Source: Maribacter aquimaris
GTDB taxonomy: Bacteria > Bacteroidota > Bacteroidia > Flavobacteriales > Flavobacteriaceae
Direction: 5' to 3'
NCBI RefSeq assembly: GCF_014596745.1
Contig: NZ_JABTCF010000016.1
Coordinates: 1 to 64,000, forward strand
Length of the DNA stretch: 64,000 nucleotides
Under the pieces are notes generated by a model. It was not told where the DNA came from, ran no database searches, and saw only the letters and a list, made by a program, of their open reading frames with translations. This document shows, in pieces, positions 55,461 to 64,000 of this stretch (position 1 is its first letter; every line of letters begins with the position of its first letter). The translations under genes were made by a program, and so were the position numbers.

Positions 55461-57617
55461 TTATTCCTTGAATTCTTTAAATACCGCTTTATTCGGTAGT
55501 TCCTCATACCCCATGTTGTACAGGGTAAACCCAAAAATGTCTGCATATTGCTCTATGGTTTTGCTAACGGGAGTACCCGCACCATGACCGGCATTGGTTT
55601 CTATTCGAATCAATGTTGGGTTTGAACCTATTTGTTTCGCTTGGAGTTCCGCTGCAAACTTAAAACTATGGGCGGGCACCACCCGATCATCGTGGTCACC
55701 AGTGGTTATCAGGGTGGCGGGATATTCAGTTCCTTCTTTTACATTGTGTACAGGAGAATATCCCTTGAGGTATTCGAACATTTCCTTACTGTCTTCCGAT
55801 GTGCCATAATCATAGGCCCAACCTGCACCTGCCGTAAAGGTATGGTAGCGTAACATATCCAAGACCCCAACGGCAGGCAAGGCCACCTTCATCAAATCCG
55901 GGCGTTGGGTCATGGTGGCTCCAACTAGTAGTCCACCATTACTGCCCCCGCGAATGGCCAAGTAGTCTTTGGAGGTATACTTATTGGCAATTAGGTATTC
56001 GGCAGCGGCAATAAAATCGTCAAAAACATTTTGCTTTTTGGTCTTGATACCTGCATCGTGCCATTTTTTACCGTATTCCCCACCCCCTCTAAGATTTGGA
56101 ACGGCATATATGCCTCCTTGTTCCATCCAAACCGCATTCCCAATACTGAAAGATGGGGTTAGGCTGATGTTGAAACCGCCATAGCCATAAAGAATCGTTG
56201 GATTCTTTCCATTCAACTCCAACCCTTTTTTATAGGTGATGATCATAGGTATTTTGGTGCCATCCTTTGAGTTGTAGAATACCTGGTGCGATTCGTAATC
56301 CTCTGGATTGAAATCTATTTCCGGTTTCCAATATTGTAGGTATTCCCCATTTTCTACATTGTATTTATACGAAGAGCCTGGCGTATTGTAATTGGTGAAC
56401 GAAAAATAAAATTCCTTATCCTCTTTCTTTCCACCAAAACCGGAGGCGCTACCCAAACCGGGTAATTGTACCTCACGAACCAATTTGCCATCATAATCAT
56501 ACTGGAATACTTTTGAAATGGCATCTACCATGTATTCGGCAAAGAAATACCCGCCACCAGTATTTGGGGAGAGTACATTTTCTGTTTCAGGGATAAAATC
56601 CACCCAATGTTCAGGTGTGGGATTTGAAGCATCCACAGTGACGATTTTCTGGTTAGGGGCATTTAAATTGGTAACGATATACAGTTTTGAACCTACATTG
56701 TCGATGACATGACTATCGGTTTCGGTATCATCCAAAATGGTTTGAAGCTTTGCATTGGGTTGGGTCAAATCTTTTATAAAAAGCTTGTTCCCGGAGGTAG
56801 AGATCGAGGCGGAGATATACAAATAACGATTATCCTTACTGACGCTAGCGAAAACATACCGATGCTTTTCCGCAGGTTTGGCTCCATAAATAACCTGATC
56901 CTCCTTTTGTGGAGTACCTATCTTATGGTAATATACTTTGTGCTGGTCTGTTTTGGCAGAAAGTTCGCTTCCTTTGGGTTTGTCATAACTGGAATAATAA
57001 AAACCATCATTGCCTTTCCAGGAAACGCCACTGAACTTGATATCGATCAAGGTGTCTTCGACAATTTCCTTGGTTTTGGCATTTAAAACGATGGCTTTAC
57101 GCCAATCACTACCGCCTTCCGAGATAAGGTAGGCAGCCATGGAACCGTCCTCGGTAAAATGGAGTCCGGCCAAGGAAGTAGTGCCATCTTCGGAGAAGGT
57201 ATTGGGGTCTAAAAACACCTCTGGTTCCCCTTCGCCTTTTTGGCGATAAACCACGTATTGGTTCTGTAGTCCATCATTCTTATAAAAATAGGTGTAATCC
57301 CCTTCCTTGAATGGGGAGCCCAATTTTTCATAATTCCATAATTTTTCAAGTCGGTTCTTAAGGTCGGCCCGAAATGGTATTTTTTCCAAGTAGCCAAAAG
57401 TGGTGATATTCTGTTCCTTGACCCAAGCTTCGGTTTCGGGACTGCGATCATCCTCTAACCAACGATAGGGGTCTTTTACTTCACTTCCAAAATAAGTATC
57501 TACGGAATCGGCTTTATGGGTGGTAGGGTAATTCACTGTTATGGGTTCTTTTTGGGTTGTGGTATTGCATGCACCAAGGAGAAGGGCAGCAACCGGAAAT
57601 AATATGTATTTTTTCAT
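55461..57617 (-). CDS. Prolyl oligopeptidase family serine peptidase (S9A)
   Basis: 718 aa. Lipoprotein signal [17 protein letters not shown] (Cys 17). A seven-bladed propeller (about 70-420) is followed by the alpha/beta-hydrolase domain: nucleophile in [14 protein letters not shown] (S559), Asp in [13 protein letters not shown] and His in AGHGAGTP. The N-terminal [17 protein letters not shown] is the standard S9A start. Cuts short peptides after proline. Envelope-anchored, so it probably degrades imported or environmental peptides. Confidence 0.96.
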   Translation of the reverse strand: MKKYILFPVAALLLGACNTTTQKEPITVNYPTTHKADSVDTYFGSEVKDPYRWLEDDRSPETEAWVKEQNITTFGYLEKIPFRADLKNRLEKLWNYEKLGSPFKEGDYTYFYKNDGLQNQYVVYRQKGEGEPEVFLDPNTFSEDGTTSLAGLHFTEDGSMAAYLISEGGSDWRKAIVLNAKTKEIVEDTLIDIKFSGVSWKGNDGFYYSSYDKPKGSELSAKTDQHKVYYHKIGTPQKEDQVIYGAKPAEKHRYVFASVSKDNRYLYISASISTSGNKLFIKDLTQPNAKLQTILDDTETDSHVIDNVGSKLYIVTNLNAPNQKIVTVDASNPTPEHWVDFIPETENVLSPNTGGGYFFAEYMVDAISKVFQYDYDGKLVREVQLPGLGSASGFGGKKEDKEFYFSFTNYNTPGSSYKYNVENGEYLQYWKPEIDFNPEDYESHQVFYNSKDGTKIPMIITYKKGLELNGKNPTILYGYGGFNISLTPSFSIGNAVWMEQGGIYAVPNLRGGGEYGKKWHDAGIKTKKQNVFDDFIAAAEYLIANKYTSKDYLAIRGGSNGGLLVGATMTQRPDLMKVALPAVGVLDMLRYHTFTAGAGWAYDYGTSEDSKEMFEYLKGYSPVHNVKEGTEYPATLITTGDHDDRVVPAHSFKFAAELQAKQIGSNPTLIRIETNAGHGAGTPVSKTIEQYADIFGFTLYNMGYEELPNKAVFKEFKE

Positions 57618-57653
57618 GGACCATGAGATTAATTGGTCCTAAAATTAATACAA

Positions 57654-57690
57654 AAAAACCTTTGGAACTAATTCGTATCCAAAGGTTTTA
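57654..57690 (-). terminator. Terminator after asd
   Basis: In the minus direction AAAACCTTTGGA pairs with TCCAAAGGTTTT and runs on as seven T. Good intrinsic terminator 28 bp after the asd stop. Confidence 0.88.
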
Positions 57691-57718
57691 GGCGTTAAGA
57701 TTCTCTAGAAACTTGGTT

Positions 57719-58708
57719 CTAGACCAATTTGTTTTCGACTAAATATTCCGCGATTTGTACGGCATTCGTTGCGGCCCCTTTTCTAAGGTTATCGGCAACG
57801 ATCCACATATTCAAGGTGTTTCTTTGGGTTTCATCCCTACGTATACGACCTACGAATACCTCGTCCTTATCATGGGCGTATATGGGCATGGGGTAGGTGT
57901 TGGTATCGGGATTGTCCTGAACCGTAACACCGGGTGTATTGTTTAATAATTGACGGACTTCGTTCAAATCAAAATCGTTTAGAAACTCAACGTTTACCGA
58001 TTCTGAATGGCCACCGGCCGTAGGAATACGCACGGCGGTTGCCGAAACGGAGAAAGTTCTGTCATTGAATATTTTTTGGGGCTCTTGGGCCAATTTCATT
58101 TCTTCCTTGGTATACCCATTTTCTAGGAATACGTCGCAATGTGGCAAAGCATTACGACTTATGGGATAGGGATAAGCCATTTCACCCTTAACTCCGGCAA
58201 TCTCATTCTCCAATTGTTGAACGGCTTTTACGCCGGTTCCTGAAACGGATTGGTAGGTAGAAACCACAACACGTTTCATTTTATACTTATTATGTAGAGG
58301 TGCCAAGGCCATCACCATTTGAATGGTAGAGCAATTGGGATTGGCTATGATCTTATCTTCTGATGTTAATTCGTTGGCATTGATCTCGGGTACGATCAAT
58401 TTTTTAGTGGGATCCATACGCCAAGCAGAGGAATTGTCCACTACGGTGGTACCTACTGCAGCGAATTTTGGAGCCCATTCGGTGGAAGTATCCCCACCGG
58501 CCGAAAATATAGCAACATCGGGTTTGGCTGCAACAGCATCTGAAAGACCTATAACGGTATGGTCTTCTCCCTTATATTTTAATATCTTACCTACAGAACG
58601 TTCTGACGCTACCAATAATAATTCGGTAATAGGGAAATTACGTTCTGCCAATACTTTTAGCATTACTTCGCCAACCATTCCGGTGGCCCCGACAACTGCA
58701 ACTTTCAT
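57719..58708 (-). CDS. asd: Aspartate-semialdehyde dehydrogenase
   Basis: 329 aa. NADP motif VAVVGATGMVGEVML, active-site Cys in IANPNCSTIQMVM (C126), and GGHSESVNVEF containing the catalytic His. Reduces aspartyl-phosphate to aspartate semialdehyde for lysine, diaminopimelate, threonine and methionine synthesis. Own promoter and terminator, so it is monocistronic. Confidence 0.97.
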   Translation of the reverse strand: MKVAVVGATGMVGEVMLKVLAERNFPITELLLVASERSVGKILKYKGEDHTVIGLSDAVAAKPDVAIFSAGGDTSTEWAPKFAAVGTTVVDNSSAWRMDPTKKLIVPEINANELTSEDKIIANPNCSTIQMVMALAPLHNKYKMKRVVVSTYQSVSGTGVKAVQQLENEIAGVKGEMAYPYPISRNALPHCDVFLENGYTKEEMKLAQEPQKIFNDRTFSVSATAVRIPTAGGHSESVNVEFLNDFDLNEVRQLLNNTPGVTVQDNPDTNTYPMPIYAHDKDEVFVGRIRRDETQRNTLNMWIVADNLRKGAATNAVQIAEYLVENKLV

Positions 58709-58728
58709 AATTAATTTAATTTAGAAGG

Positions 58729-58759
58729 CAAATGTAGTTCATGCAATTAGATCGAACAA
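58729..58759 (-). promoter_or_regulatory. Bacteroidota-type promoter for asd
   Basis: On the minus strand TTG (58759-58757) and TACATTTG (58736-58729) are 20 bp apart, matching TTG-N-TAnnTTTG. The expected start of transcription is 15-20 nt before the asd ATG, so the leader is very short. Confidence 0.72.
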
Positions 58760-58872
58760 GACAAATCAGTTCTATTAATCAAAATATAACATAATGTTAT
58801 AAATATAACAATCAATTGATTCATATGAATTAGGTTCCCCAGTAAGGCCATAATATCCACATACATAAATAA

Positions 58873-58903
58873 AAAAAACCGACCCTGATTAAGGATCGGT
58901 TAA
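58873..58903 (-). terminator. Terminator after mscL
   Basis: In the minus direction AACCGATCC pairs with GGGTCGGTT around TTAATCA and is followed by eight T. It lies ~50 bp after the mscL stop. Confidence 0.88.
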
Positions 58904-58954
58904 GTTAATTTCCAGTGTAGCGGTTGCCAGTAGTAAAACTGGCATATATGTAGA

Positions 58955-59359
58955 CTATTGTTTTTTCAACAAGTCCCTGATTTCAGCCAATAAATCTTCT
59001 TGACTTGGACCTGCTGGTGCAGCTGGTGCTGGTGGAGTTTTTGATTTGTTATAAGCCTTTACGATCATAAACATTACGAAACCTACGATCAATAAGTTAA
59101 CGATGGTGTTAATCCATTTACCCCAACGAATTGCATTTTCAGCAACATATCCTTCCGCTCCTTCAACTCCGGAAGCCTCGGTCAATACAATTTTTAGGTT
59201 GGCAAAGTCCATACCTCCTGCGAAGTGACCTACAATCGGCATAATGATATCAGCTACAAATCCGTTTACTACAAGGCCTACGGCTCCTGCAAGAATAACA
59301 GCAACGGCAAAGTCAATTACATTGCCGGTCATAATAAAATTCTTGAATTCTTTTAACAT
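58955..59359 (-). CDS. mscL: Large-conductance mechanosensitive channel
   Basis: 134 aa. N-terminal MLKEFKNFIMTGNVIDFAVAV is the MscL S1/TM1 start, with the AVILAGAVGLVVNGFVADIIMP pore helix and the INTIVNLLIVGFVMFMIVKAY second helix. A cytoplasmic helix ends in QEDLLAEIRDLLKKQ. Opens under membrane tension to release solutes on osmotic down-shock. A flexible Pro/Ala linker (PPAPAAPAG) precedes the C-terminal bundle. Confidence 0.97.
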   Translation of the reverse strand: MLKEFKNFIMTGNVIDFAVAVILAGAVGLVVNGFVADIIMPIVGHFAGGMDFANLKIVLTEASGVEGAEGYVAENAIRWGKWINTIVNLLIVGFVMFMIVKAYNKSKTPPAPAAPAGPSQEDLLAEIRDLLKKQ

Positions 59360-59441
59360 TTTAGTGTTTTTTATAGTTAATTATTAATGTGCCTGCAATG
59401 TAGGCAAAAAAAGGGTTGCTAACAAAATGTTAAATAGTATT

Positions 59442-60551
59442 TTATTCCCCCTTCAATACCCTAGTAACCCTTTGTGATATAGCGGTTAACAGTTCATAGG
59501 AAATGGTATTTCCATAGGCCGCGAACGTATCTGCATTGGGGTGTTTGCCAAAAATGATGACCTCATCCCCTTCAGCGCATTGAATGTCGGTAACGTCGAT
59601 CATGATCATGTCCATACAGACATTGCCTATAATGGGTGCCATTTTCCCATTGACATTGACAAAAGCCTTACCATTGCCGTATTGTCGACCAATGCCGTCG
59701 GCATGCCCAATGGGGAGTGTTGCTGTTACCCGTGGGGTATTAGAGGAATAGGCCCTGTTGTACCCTACACTTTCATGGGGTTCTATTTTATGGATTTGGG
59801 AAATAACCGTTTTTAAGGTCATTACAGGTTTTAATTGGGAATCGATATCAGGTTCATTGCCAAGACCATAAAGTCCGATACCACTACGGACCATGTTAAA
59901 CTGGGCTTCAGGATAATTGATGATACCAGAGGTGTTGAGGATATGTTTAAGAGGGCTATAGCCCAGTTTTTCCTCAAATTCCAAGGCGATGTCAGTGAAT
60001 GTATCAATCTGTTTTAGGGTAAACTCCCTTTCATTGGGATCCTCGGTGGCGGCCAAATGGGAAAGGATGGATGTGATTTTCAGTTCCTCCCTATCCTTGA
60101 GCTGATTTAGGATATAATCAACATCATTCCCTGAAAACCCCAAACGATTCAAACCGGTATTGAATTTTATATGAACCGGGTAATTCTTTTGATTGTTCTG
60201 TTTTGCGGCCGCTATGAACTCTTTTAAGATTTTGGGGGAATATAGGCTTGGCTCCAAGCAATTTTCGATAAGCGCATCAAAATGTATGGGTTGTGGGTGC
60301 AATACCAGAATAGGTTTGCCAATGCCGGCTTTACGCAGGGCAATTCCTTCCTTAGTGTAAGCAACAGCAAAATAATCAATGCCTAAAGCCTCCATTTTTT
60401 TGGCAATACTCGTTGCTTCGGAACCATAGGCGAAAGCCTTGACTACGGCTAAAAATTTAGTATCTGGTTTTAAACGGGACTTTAGATACTTAAAATTATG
60501 TTCTAGAGCATTAAGATCGATCTCTAAAACGGTTTCAAGGGTTTTTGGCAT
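59442..60551 (-). CDS. alr: Alanine racemase
   Basis: 369 aa from the ATG at 60551 ([20 protein letters not shown]). An in-frame start 45 nt earlier would add a basic leader with no counterpart in the family, so the later start is preferred. PLP lysine is in [13 protein letters not shown] (K38), which differs from the usual VKANAYGHG but follows the flavobacterial pattern. The second catalytic Tyr and the barrel motifs follow ([26 protein letters not shown]). Makes D-Ala for peptidoglycan. Overlaps the end of tdk by 17 nt. Confidence 0.94.
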   Translation of the reverse strand: MPKTLETVLEIDLNALEHNFKYLKSRLKPDTKFLAVVKAFAYGSEATSIAKKMEALGIDYFAVAYTKEGIALRKAGIGKPILVLHPQPIHFDALIENCLEPSLYSPKILKEFIAAAKQNNQKNYPVHIKFNTGLNRLGFSGNDVDYILNQLKDREELKITSILSHLAATEDPNEREFTLKQIDTFTDIALEFEEKLGYSPLKHILNTSGIINYPEAQFNMVRSGIGLYGLGNEPDIDSQLKPVMTLKTVISQIHKIEPHESVGYNRAYSSNTPRVTATLPIGHADGIGRQYGNGKAFVNVNGKMAPIIGNVCMDMIMIDVTDIQCAEGDEVIIFGKHPNADTFAAYGNTISYELLTAISQRVTRVLKGE

Positions 60552-61188
60552 TGGTGTCTTTTTTAGTTTTAGGGATTTCCTCAACATCCACATCAATATC
60601 CCTTACCCTTTCCTTTAGCATTGCCTTGTAGTAGGCGGCCCTGCTCAAAGGTTCATATTCGTTGGTTTCCCCCAGCATGACCAAGTCATCACTACTAGCT
60701 TTTCTAAAACTATAGTTCGCTAAATTTCCGGTTCGTGTACAAACGGCATGTACTTTGGTCACATATTCGGCAGTTGCCATTAAAGCGGGCATAGGACCAA
60801 AGGGATTGCCTTTAAAATCCATGTCAAGACCAGCAACGATAACACGTATCCCTTTGTTGGCCAAATCATTACATACAGTTACGATTTCATCATCAAAAAA
60901 TTGGGCTTCATCAATACCAATAACATCGCAGGTGTCAGCCAAAATACGGATATTGGCAGCGGCAGGTACCGGGGTAGAACGTATTTCGTTCGCATCGTGG
61001 GAGACCACCATGGCTTCATCGTATCGCGTATCGATCATAGGTTTAAAGATCTCAACCTTTTGTTTTGCGAATTGGGCGCGCTTTAGCCGACGGATCAATT
61101 CCTCGGTCTTACCGGAGAACATAGAGCCACAGATAACCTCTATCCAGCCGAATTGTTCTTCATGATTAACGGTATTTTCGAGAAACAT
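60535..61188 (-). CDS. tdk: Thymidine kinase
   Basis: 217 aa. Walker [16 protein letters not shown], Walker B/lid [13 protein letters not shown], and the thymidine-binding [19 protein letters not shown]. The C-terminal zinc site of type II TKs is degenerate: in [16 protein letters not shown] only one Cys is left, so zinc may be lost. Salvages thymidine by ATP-dependent phosphorylation. Cotranscribed with alr, divergent from the 229-aa gene. Confidence 0.95.
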   Translation of the reverse strand: MFLENTVNHEEQFGWIEVICGSMFSGKTEELIRRLKRAQFAKQKVEIFKPMIDTRYDEAMVVSHDANEIRSTPVPAAANIRILADTCDVIGIDEAQFFDDEIVTVCNDLANKGIRVIVAGLDMDFKGNPFGPMPALMATAEYVTKVHAVCTRTGNLANYSFRKASSDDLVMLGETNEYEPLSRAAYYKAMLKERVRDIDVDVEEIPKTKKDTNAKNP

Positions 61189-61290
61189 TTTGTAATTTTA
61201 AGACGAAAATAAGGTCTTTTTTCGTTGTTTATAAATAGAAGGATAAAGTTATTCAAAATTGACCCACTTTTTTCCAAAAGAAAATAAAAG

Positions 61291-61980
61291 ATGAAAAGAA
61301 AATTGAAAGAGGAATTGGTAAAAATGTCGAAGGACATAATCAATTCCAATAATTTAAATGAAATCAGTGAACTATATGAGACCGCAAAGAGCCTCTATGA
61401 AAAATTGGCGGTATTGAAATTCATTGAAGAAGAATTGAACGATATAGAGGTAGATGTGACCAAGAATGTAATTGCAGCCAAGTTTGAAAAGATGGCAAAT
61501 GCGGTGTTGAGCGCCAATTCATCGGTACCTGAAAGTAATCCGCATGAGGAGGATATCATTACCCCAGGGATGCAGACCATCAAGGATATGGTCTCTGAGA
61601 TGCCCAGTGGTGAAGGCATTGATGAGGTCTTGAAGGAGTTTATGGGCAAACCCCATGTAATGAAGGACGACAAGGAGTTGTTTACGCCTACTGCGGATAG
61701 TGGCATACAAAAGGATACAAAAGTAAAATCGCTGAATGATAAGTTGGCGGAAAAGGAGTTGAAAATCGATTTGAATAATCGCTTGGCCTTTGTAAAACAT
61801 CTTTTTAATGATAGCACGGAAGATTACAACAGGGTATTATCACAATTGAACACCATAGATTCAGAGGAACGCAGTATTGCCTTTATTGATAATATGGTGA
61901 AACCCGATTATAACAACTGGAAAGGCAAGGAACAATATGAGGAGCGATTTAAGGCTTTAATAGCCCGTAAATTCTCTTAG
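61291..61980 (+). CDS. Hypothetical conserved 229-aa protein
   Basis: A soluble, charged, mostly helical protein. An N-terminal helical part (SELYETAKSLYEKLAVLKFI) is followed by an acidic and disordered middle (ESNPHEEDIITPG), and the C-terminal half contains DKLAEKELKIDLNNRLAFVKHLFND and a WKGKEQYEERFKALIARKFS end. It fits the small conserved flavobacterial family found before rsmI. No catalytic motif. Function unknown; followed by a clear terminator. Confidence 0.78.
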   Translation: MKRKLKEELVKMSKDIINSNNLNEISELYETAKSLYEKLAVLKFIEEELNDIEVDVTKNVIAAKFEKMANAVLSANSSVPESNPHEEDIITPGMQTIKDMVSEMPSGEGIDEVLKEFMGKPHVMKDDKELFTPTADSGIQKDTKVKSLNDKLAEKELKIDLNNRLAFVKHLFNDSTEDYNRVLSQLNTIDSEERSIAFIDNMVKPDYNNWKGKEQYEERFKALIARKFS

Positions 61981-62007
61981 ATTGTTCAAATAAGGATTAA
62001 TACTTTG

Positions 62008-62045
62008 GCCGAAAGTTGGTTTGGTAACTTTCGGCTATTTATTTT
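62008..62045 (+). terminator. Terminator before rsmI
   Basis: GCCGAAAGTT (62008-62017) pairs with AACTTTCGGC (62026-62035) and is followed by TATTTATTTTT. Ends the 229-aa gene transcript; rsmI starts 7-10 nt later. Confidence 0.88.
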
Positions 62046-62051
62046 TAGTGC

Positions 62052-62726
62052 ATGGGTAAACTGTATATTGTACCGACCCCGATTGGCAATCTTGAGGATA
62101 TCACATTACGTGCCATAAGGGTTTTAAAGGAAGTTGAACTGGTCTTGGCGGAAGATACCCGTACCAGTGGCAAACTGTTGCACCATTTTGAAATTGGTAC
62201 CCCAATGCAAAGTCACCATATGCACAATGAGCATAAAACGGTTGATAACCTGGTACAGCGACTAAAAAATAGCCTAGGTGATATCGCCTTGATTTCGGAT
62301 GCGGGTACGCCGGCAATCTCTGACCCGGGATTTTTACTGACGAGGGCTTGTTTGGAGCACGGTATTGAAGTTGAATGTCTTCCTGGACCAACAGCATTCG
62401 TACCTGCCTTGGTGAACAGTGGGTTGCCCAACGACCGGTTTGTATTCGAAGGCTTTCTCCCGGTAAAAAAAGGAAGACAAACCCGATTGAAGCTTTTGGC
62501 AGAGGAAGCACGTACCATGATTTTTTACGAATCGCCCCATAAATTATTAAAGACCTTGACTCATTTTTCAGTGTATTTTGGGGAGGATCGATTGATTTCC
62601 GTTTCGCGTGAACTGACCAAACTCTATGAGGAGACCATTCGGGGTACGGTTAAGGAAGTCCTCGGGTATTATACCGAAAAGCCCCCCAAAGGTGAAATTG
62701 TAATTGTGGTTTCGGGAAAAAAATAA
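62052..62726 (+). CDS. rsmI: 16S rRNA (cytidine1402-2'-O)-methyltransferase
   Basis: 224 aa, normal length. GKLYIVPTPIGNLEDITLRAIRVL, LAEDTRTSGKLLHHF, ALISDAGTPAISDPGFLL, GPTAFVPALVNSGLP and the C-terminal GEIVIVVSG are family motifs of the tetrapyrrole-methylase fold. Methylates C1402 of 16S rRNA using SAM. Stop TAA overlaps the next ATG by one base, so the next gene is co-translated. Confidence 0.97.
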   Translation: MGKLYIVPTPIGNLEDITLRAIRVLKEVELVLAEDTRTSGKLLHHFEIGTPMQSHHMHNEHKTVDNLVQRLKNSLGDIALISDAGTPAISDPGFLLTRACLEHGIEVECLPGPTAFVPALVNSGLPNDRFVFEGFLPVKKGRQTRLKLLAEEARTMIFYESPHKLLKTLTHFSVYFGEDRLISVSRELTKLYEETIRGTVKEVLGYYTEKPPKGEIVIVVSGKK

Positions 62727-63295
62727 TGCAAAAATTACTTTCGGAAATACGAAGTTGTGAACTGTGTAAGGCCCATTTGCCATTGGGACCTAACCCTATC
62801 GTGACCGCAGATCCAGCATCCAAAATTGTGATTATTGGGCAGGCCCCGGGAATAAAGGTGCATAAAACAGGAGTGCCATGGGACGACCCCAGTGGTAAAC
62901 AACTTCGAAAATGGTTGGGTGTATCGGATCGGGACTTTTATGATGCCTCTAAGATAGCTTTAGTTCCGATGGGTTTCTGTTATCCGGGAAAAGGTAAGTC
63001 GGGCGATCTACCTCCCAGACCCGAATGTGCACCGCTGTGGCATAAACCATTACTTTCTAAAATGCCTAATGTGGAATTGGTCGTGGTTATTGGTATGTAT
63101 GCACAAAAATACTATTTGGGAAATGAAGCCAAGAGAACACTCACTGAAACGGTGGGGGCTTATAAAACCTTTCTCCCTGATTATTTTCCTTTACCACATC
63201 CATCTCCAAGGAATCGATTCTGGTTGACAAAGAACCCTTGGTTTGAAGAAACGGTCATTCCTGAATTACAACATAGGGTCTCAAGATTGGTTTAG
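62726..63295 (+). CDS. Uracil-DNA glycosylase superfamily protein
   Basis: 189 aa. N-terminal SCELCKAHLPLGPNP, active-site GQAPGIKVHKTGVPWDD and the C-terminal HPSPRNRFW motif identify the UDG fold (family 4/5-like). CELC plus two further Cys at GFCYPG and RPEC, about 15 residues apart, could bind a 4Fe-4S cluster as in family 4 enzymes. The usual catalytic Asp/Asn is not clearly placed, so the exact substrate is uncertain. Translationally coupled to rsmI. Confidence 0.85.
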   Translation: MQKLLSEIRSCELCKAHLPLGPNPIVTADPASKIVIIGQAPGIKVHKTGVPWDDPSGKQLRKWLGVSDRDFYDASKIALVPMGFCYPGKGKSGDLPPRPECAPLWHKPLLSKMPNVELVVVIGMYAQKYYLGNEAKRTLTETVGAYKTFLPDYFPLPHPSPRNRFWLTKNPWFEETVIPELQHRVSRLV

Positions 63296-63732
63296 TGTTG
63301 TTGAGGTCAGGGGCTCATGTCATTTCAACCAAAGCCCGCTGGTCATATCATGGGATTTCTCCTCACTGTCGTTCGTTCGAAATGACTTATGGTTTTTTTA
63401 TTTAATTCGAACATAGGAAGAACATTCTGACTATTACGTTACCCATGACTCTTGTTATTCACTAACGGCGTTATGTATGGTGGTCATTTCGATCAAAGGG
63501 AGAAGAAATCACATACTGCTGGTCATATCATGGGATTTCTCCTCACTGTCGTTCGTTCGAAATGACTTATGGTTTTTTTATTTAATTCGAACATAGGAAG
63601 AACATTCTGACTATTACGTTACCCATGACTCTTGTTATTCACTAAAGGCGCTATGTATGGTGGTCATTTCGACCAAAGGGAGAAATCACATCCTACTGGT
63701 CATAGCAGAAGAATTCTCCTCACGGTCATTAC
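63296..63732. repeat. 180-bp direct repeats built on a palindrome
   Basis: Sequence from 63338 recurs from 63518 (period 180 bp), near-identical over ~155 bp with differences such as C/A at 63466/63646. The core is an imperfect palindrome: GGTCATTTCGA...AGAAATC on the left and GATTTCTCC...TCGAAATGAC on the right. Three palindromes occur: the first with a worn left arm (about 63320), the second complete (63482-63576), the third with a worn right arm (63662 on). This resembles the short palindromic repeat elements scattered in Flavobacteriia genomes. No coding capacity. Confidence 0.85.
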
Positions 63733-64000
63733 CTAATAGCTAGACCCATCATGTTTCCCTTTTTCCCATCCATATTTCCCCAAATACTCTTCACCACTTT
63801 CCACGGCGCCATTTTCAATGGAGGTTCCCATGGAATCGTTCCAACGGTTTAGGTAACCAAAGAGGGATATGACCCCGAGCATTTCCACAATCTCCCCTTC
63901 ATCCCAATACCGATAAAGACGTTCCTTTATCTCGGCATTCACAGCATTCGGAACTTGGGATGCAGCTAGGGAAAAGTCCAACGCCGCCCGTTCCGCTTCC
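63733..64000 (-). CDS. Carboxymuconolactone decarboxylase-like protein (partial)
   Basis: Only the C-terminal ~89 residues are in the window; the frame is open to the edge (EAERAALDFSLAASQVPNAV) with no start, so the gene continues beyond position 64000. ALDFSLAAS and RLYRYWDEGEIVEMLGVISLFGYLNRWNDSMG match the helical core of the AhpD/CMD superfamily. The Cys pair of AhpD, if present, lies outside the visible part. The C-terminus EEYLGKYGWEKGKHDG is as in peroxidase-related members. Function otherwise open. Confidence 0.8.
   Translation of the reverse strand, partial: EAERAALDFSLAASQVPNAVNAEIKERLYRYWDEGEIVEMLGVISLFGYLNRWNDSMGTSIENGAVESGEEYLGKYGWEKGKHDGSSY

Noticed and set aside
63296-63732. 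CRISPR array
   Set aside because: Period is 180 bp, the sequence between the palindromes is also repeated, and copy number is two to three.

Overview
The window looks like a chromosomal segment from a marine member of the Flavobacteriaceae (Bacteroidota). The evidence is moderate to low GC, A-rich stretches instead of Shine-Dalgarno sites before starts, at least two promoters of the Bacteroidota form TTG-N18/20-TAnnTTTG, many short lipoprotein signal peptides, and typical flavobacterial neighbourhoods (yceD-like/rpmF/fabH/accB/accC, rsmI next to a UDG-family gene, a GreA-like gene next to arfB). The genus cannot be named from the sequence alone.

Layout. Positions 1-470 hold a tandem array of three 116-bp units. 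Each starts as a copy of the 5' part of the tRNA-Met(CAU) gene that follows, but carries a 50-nt double-hairpin insertion in the D-loop and lacks the anticodon and T arms. Positions 470-5140 hold two membrane microproteins, an M28 peptidase lipoprotein, a small outer-membrane barrel protein and a SAM methyltransferase. Positions 5144-29642 are a ~24 kb co-directional carbohydrate locus run by a LacI-type regulator. Four copies of one 14-bp operator-like palindrome sit before lacI (two), before the first GH38 gene and before the CoA-transferase gene. The locus encodes two GH38 alpha-mannosidase-like proteins, a GH92 alpha-mannosidase with a PA14 insertion, a GH76-like protein, an (alpha/alpha)6 glycosidase and an MFS sugar porter. 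It also encodes an unusual cytoplasmic set: two cupins, an RraA-like aldolase, an SDR dehydrogenase, a lactonase, a UxuA-like mannonate dehydratase, a type III CoA-transferase, an enoyl-CoA hydratase and a solute-binding-protein fold without signal peptide or permease. There is no SusC/SusD pair. A 142-aa ORF inside it is a fusion of a UxuA-like N-terminus and a CoA-transferase C-terminus, the likely scar of a deleted second copy of that gene pair.

Positions 30.2-36.2 kb carry accessory single genes (DUF2188, a lipoprotein, a 4-TM protein, an SGNH acetylesterase, an HGSNAT/DUF5009 acyltransferase, a TSUP exporter) separated by long gaps. Positions 36.7-40.6 kb form a second sugar operon (ROK kinase, MFS, NahK-like kinase, CBM9-like protein), probably for an N-acetylhexosamine or its disaccharides. 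Then come a 1257-aa TPR/DUF3857/transglutaminase protein and a second HGSNAT-like protein. From 45.7 kb on the content is housekeeping: ribE, pdxA, yceD-like, rpmF, fabH, accB, accC, an FAD oxidoreductase, a GreA-like protein, arfB, an ABC ATPase, prolyl oligopeptidase, asd, mscL, alr, tdk, rsmI and a UDG-family protein. The window ends with a 180-bp direct repeat built around an imperfect palindrome and a carboxymuconolactone-decarboxylase-like gene cut by the window edge.

Working model for the main locus (inference): secreted mannosidases release a hexose, the MFS porter imports it, SDR plus lactonase oxidise it to the aldonate, and the UxuA-like enzyme dehydrates it to a 2-keto-3-deoxy acid that an RraA-like aldolase could split. 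The CoA-transferase and enoyl-CoA hydratase do not fit any standard mannose pathway and point to an acyl-CoA branch that may be undescribed.
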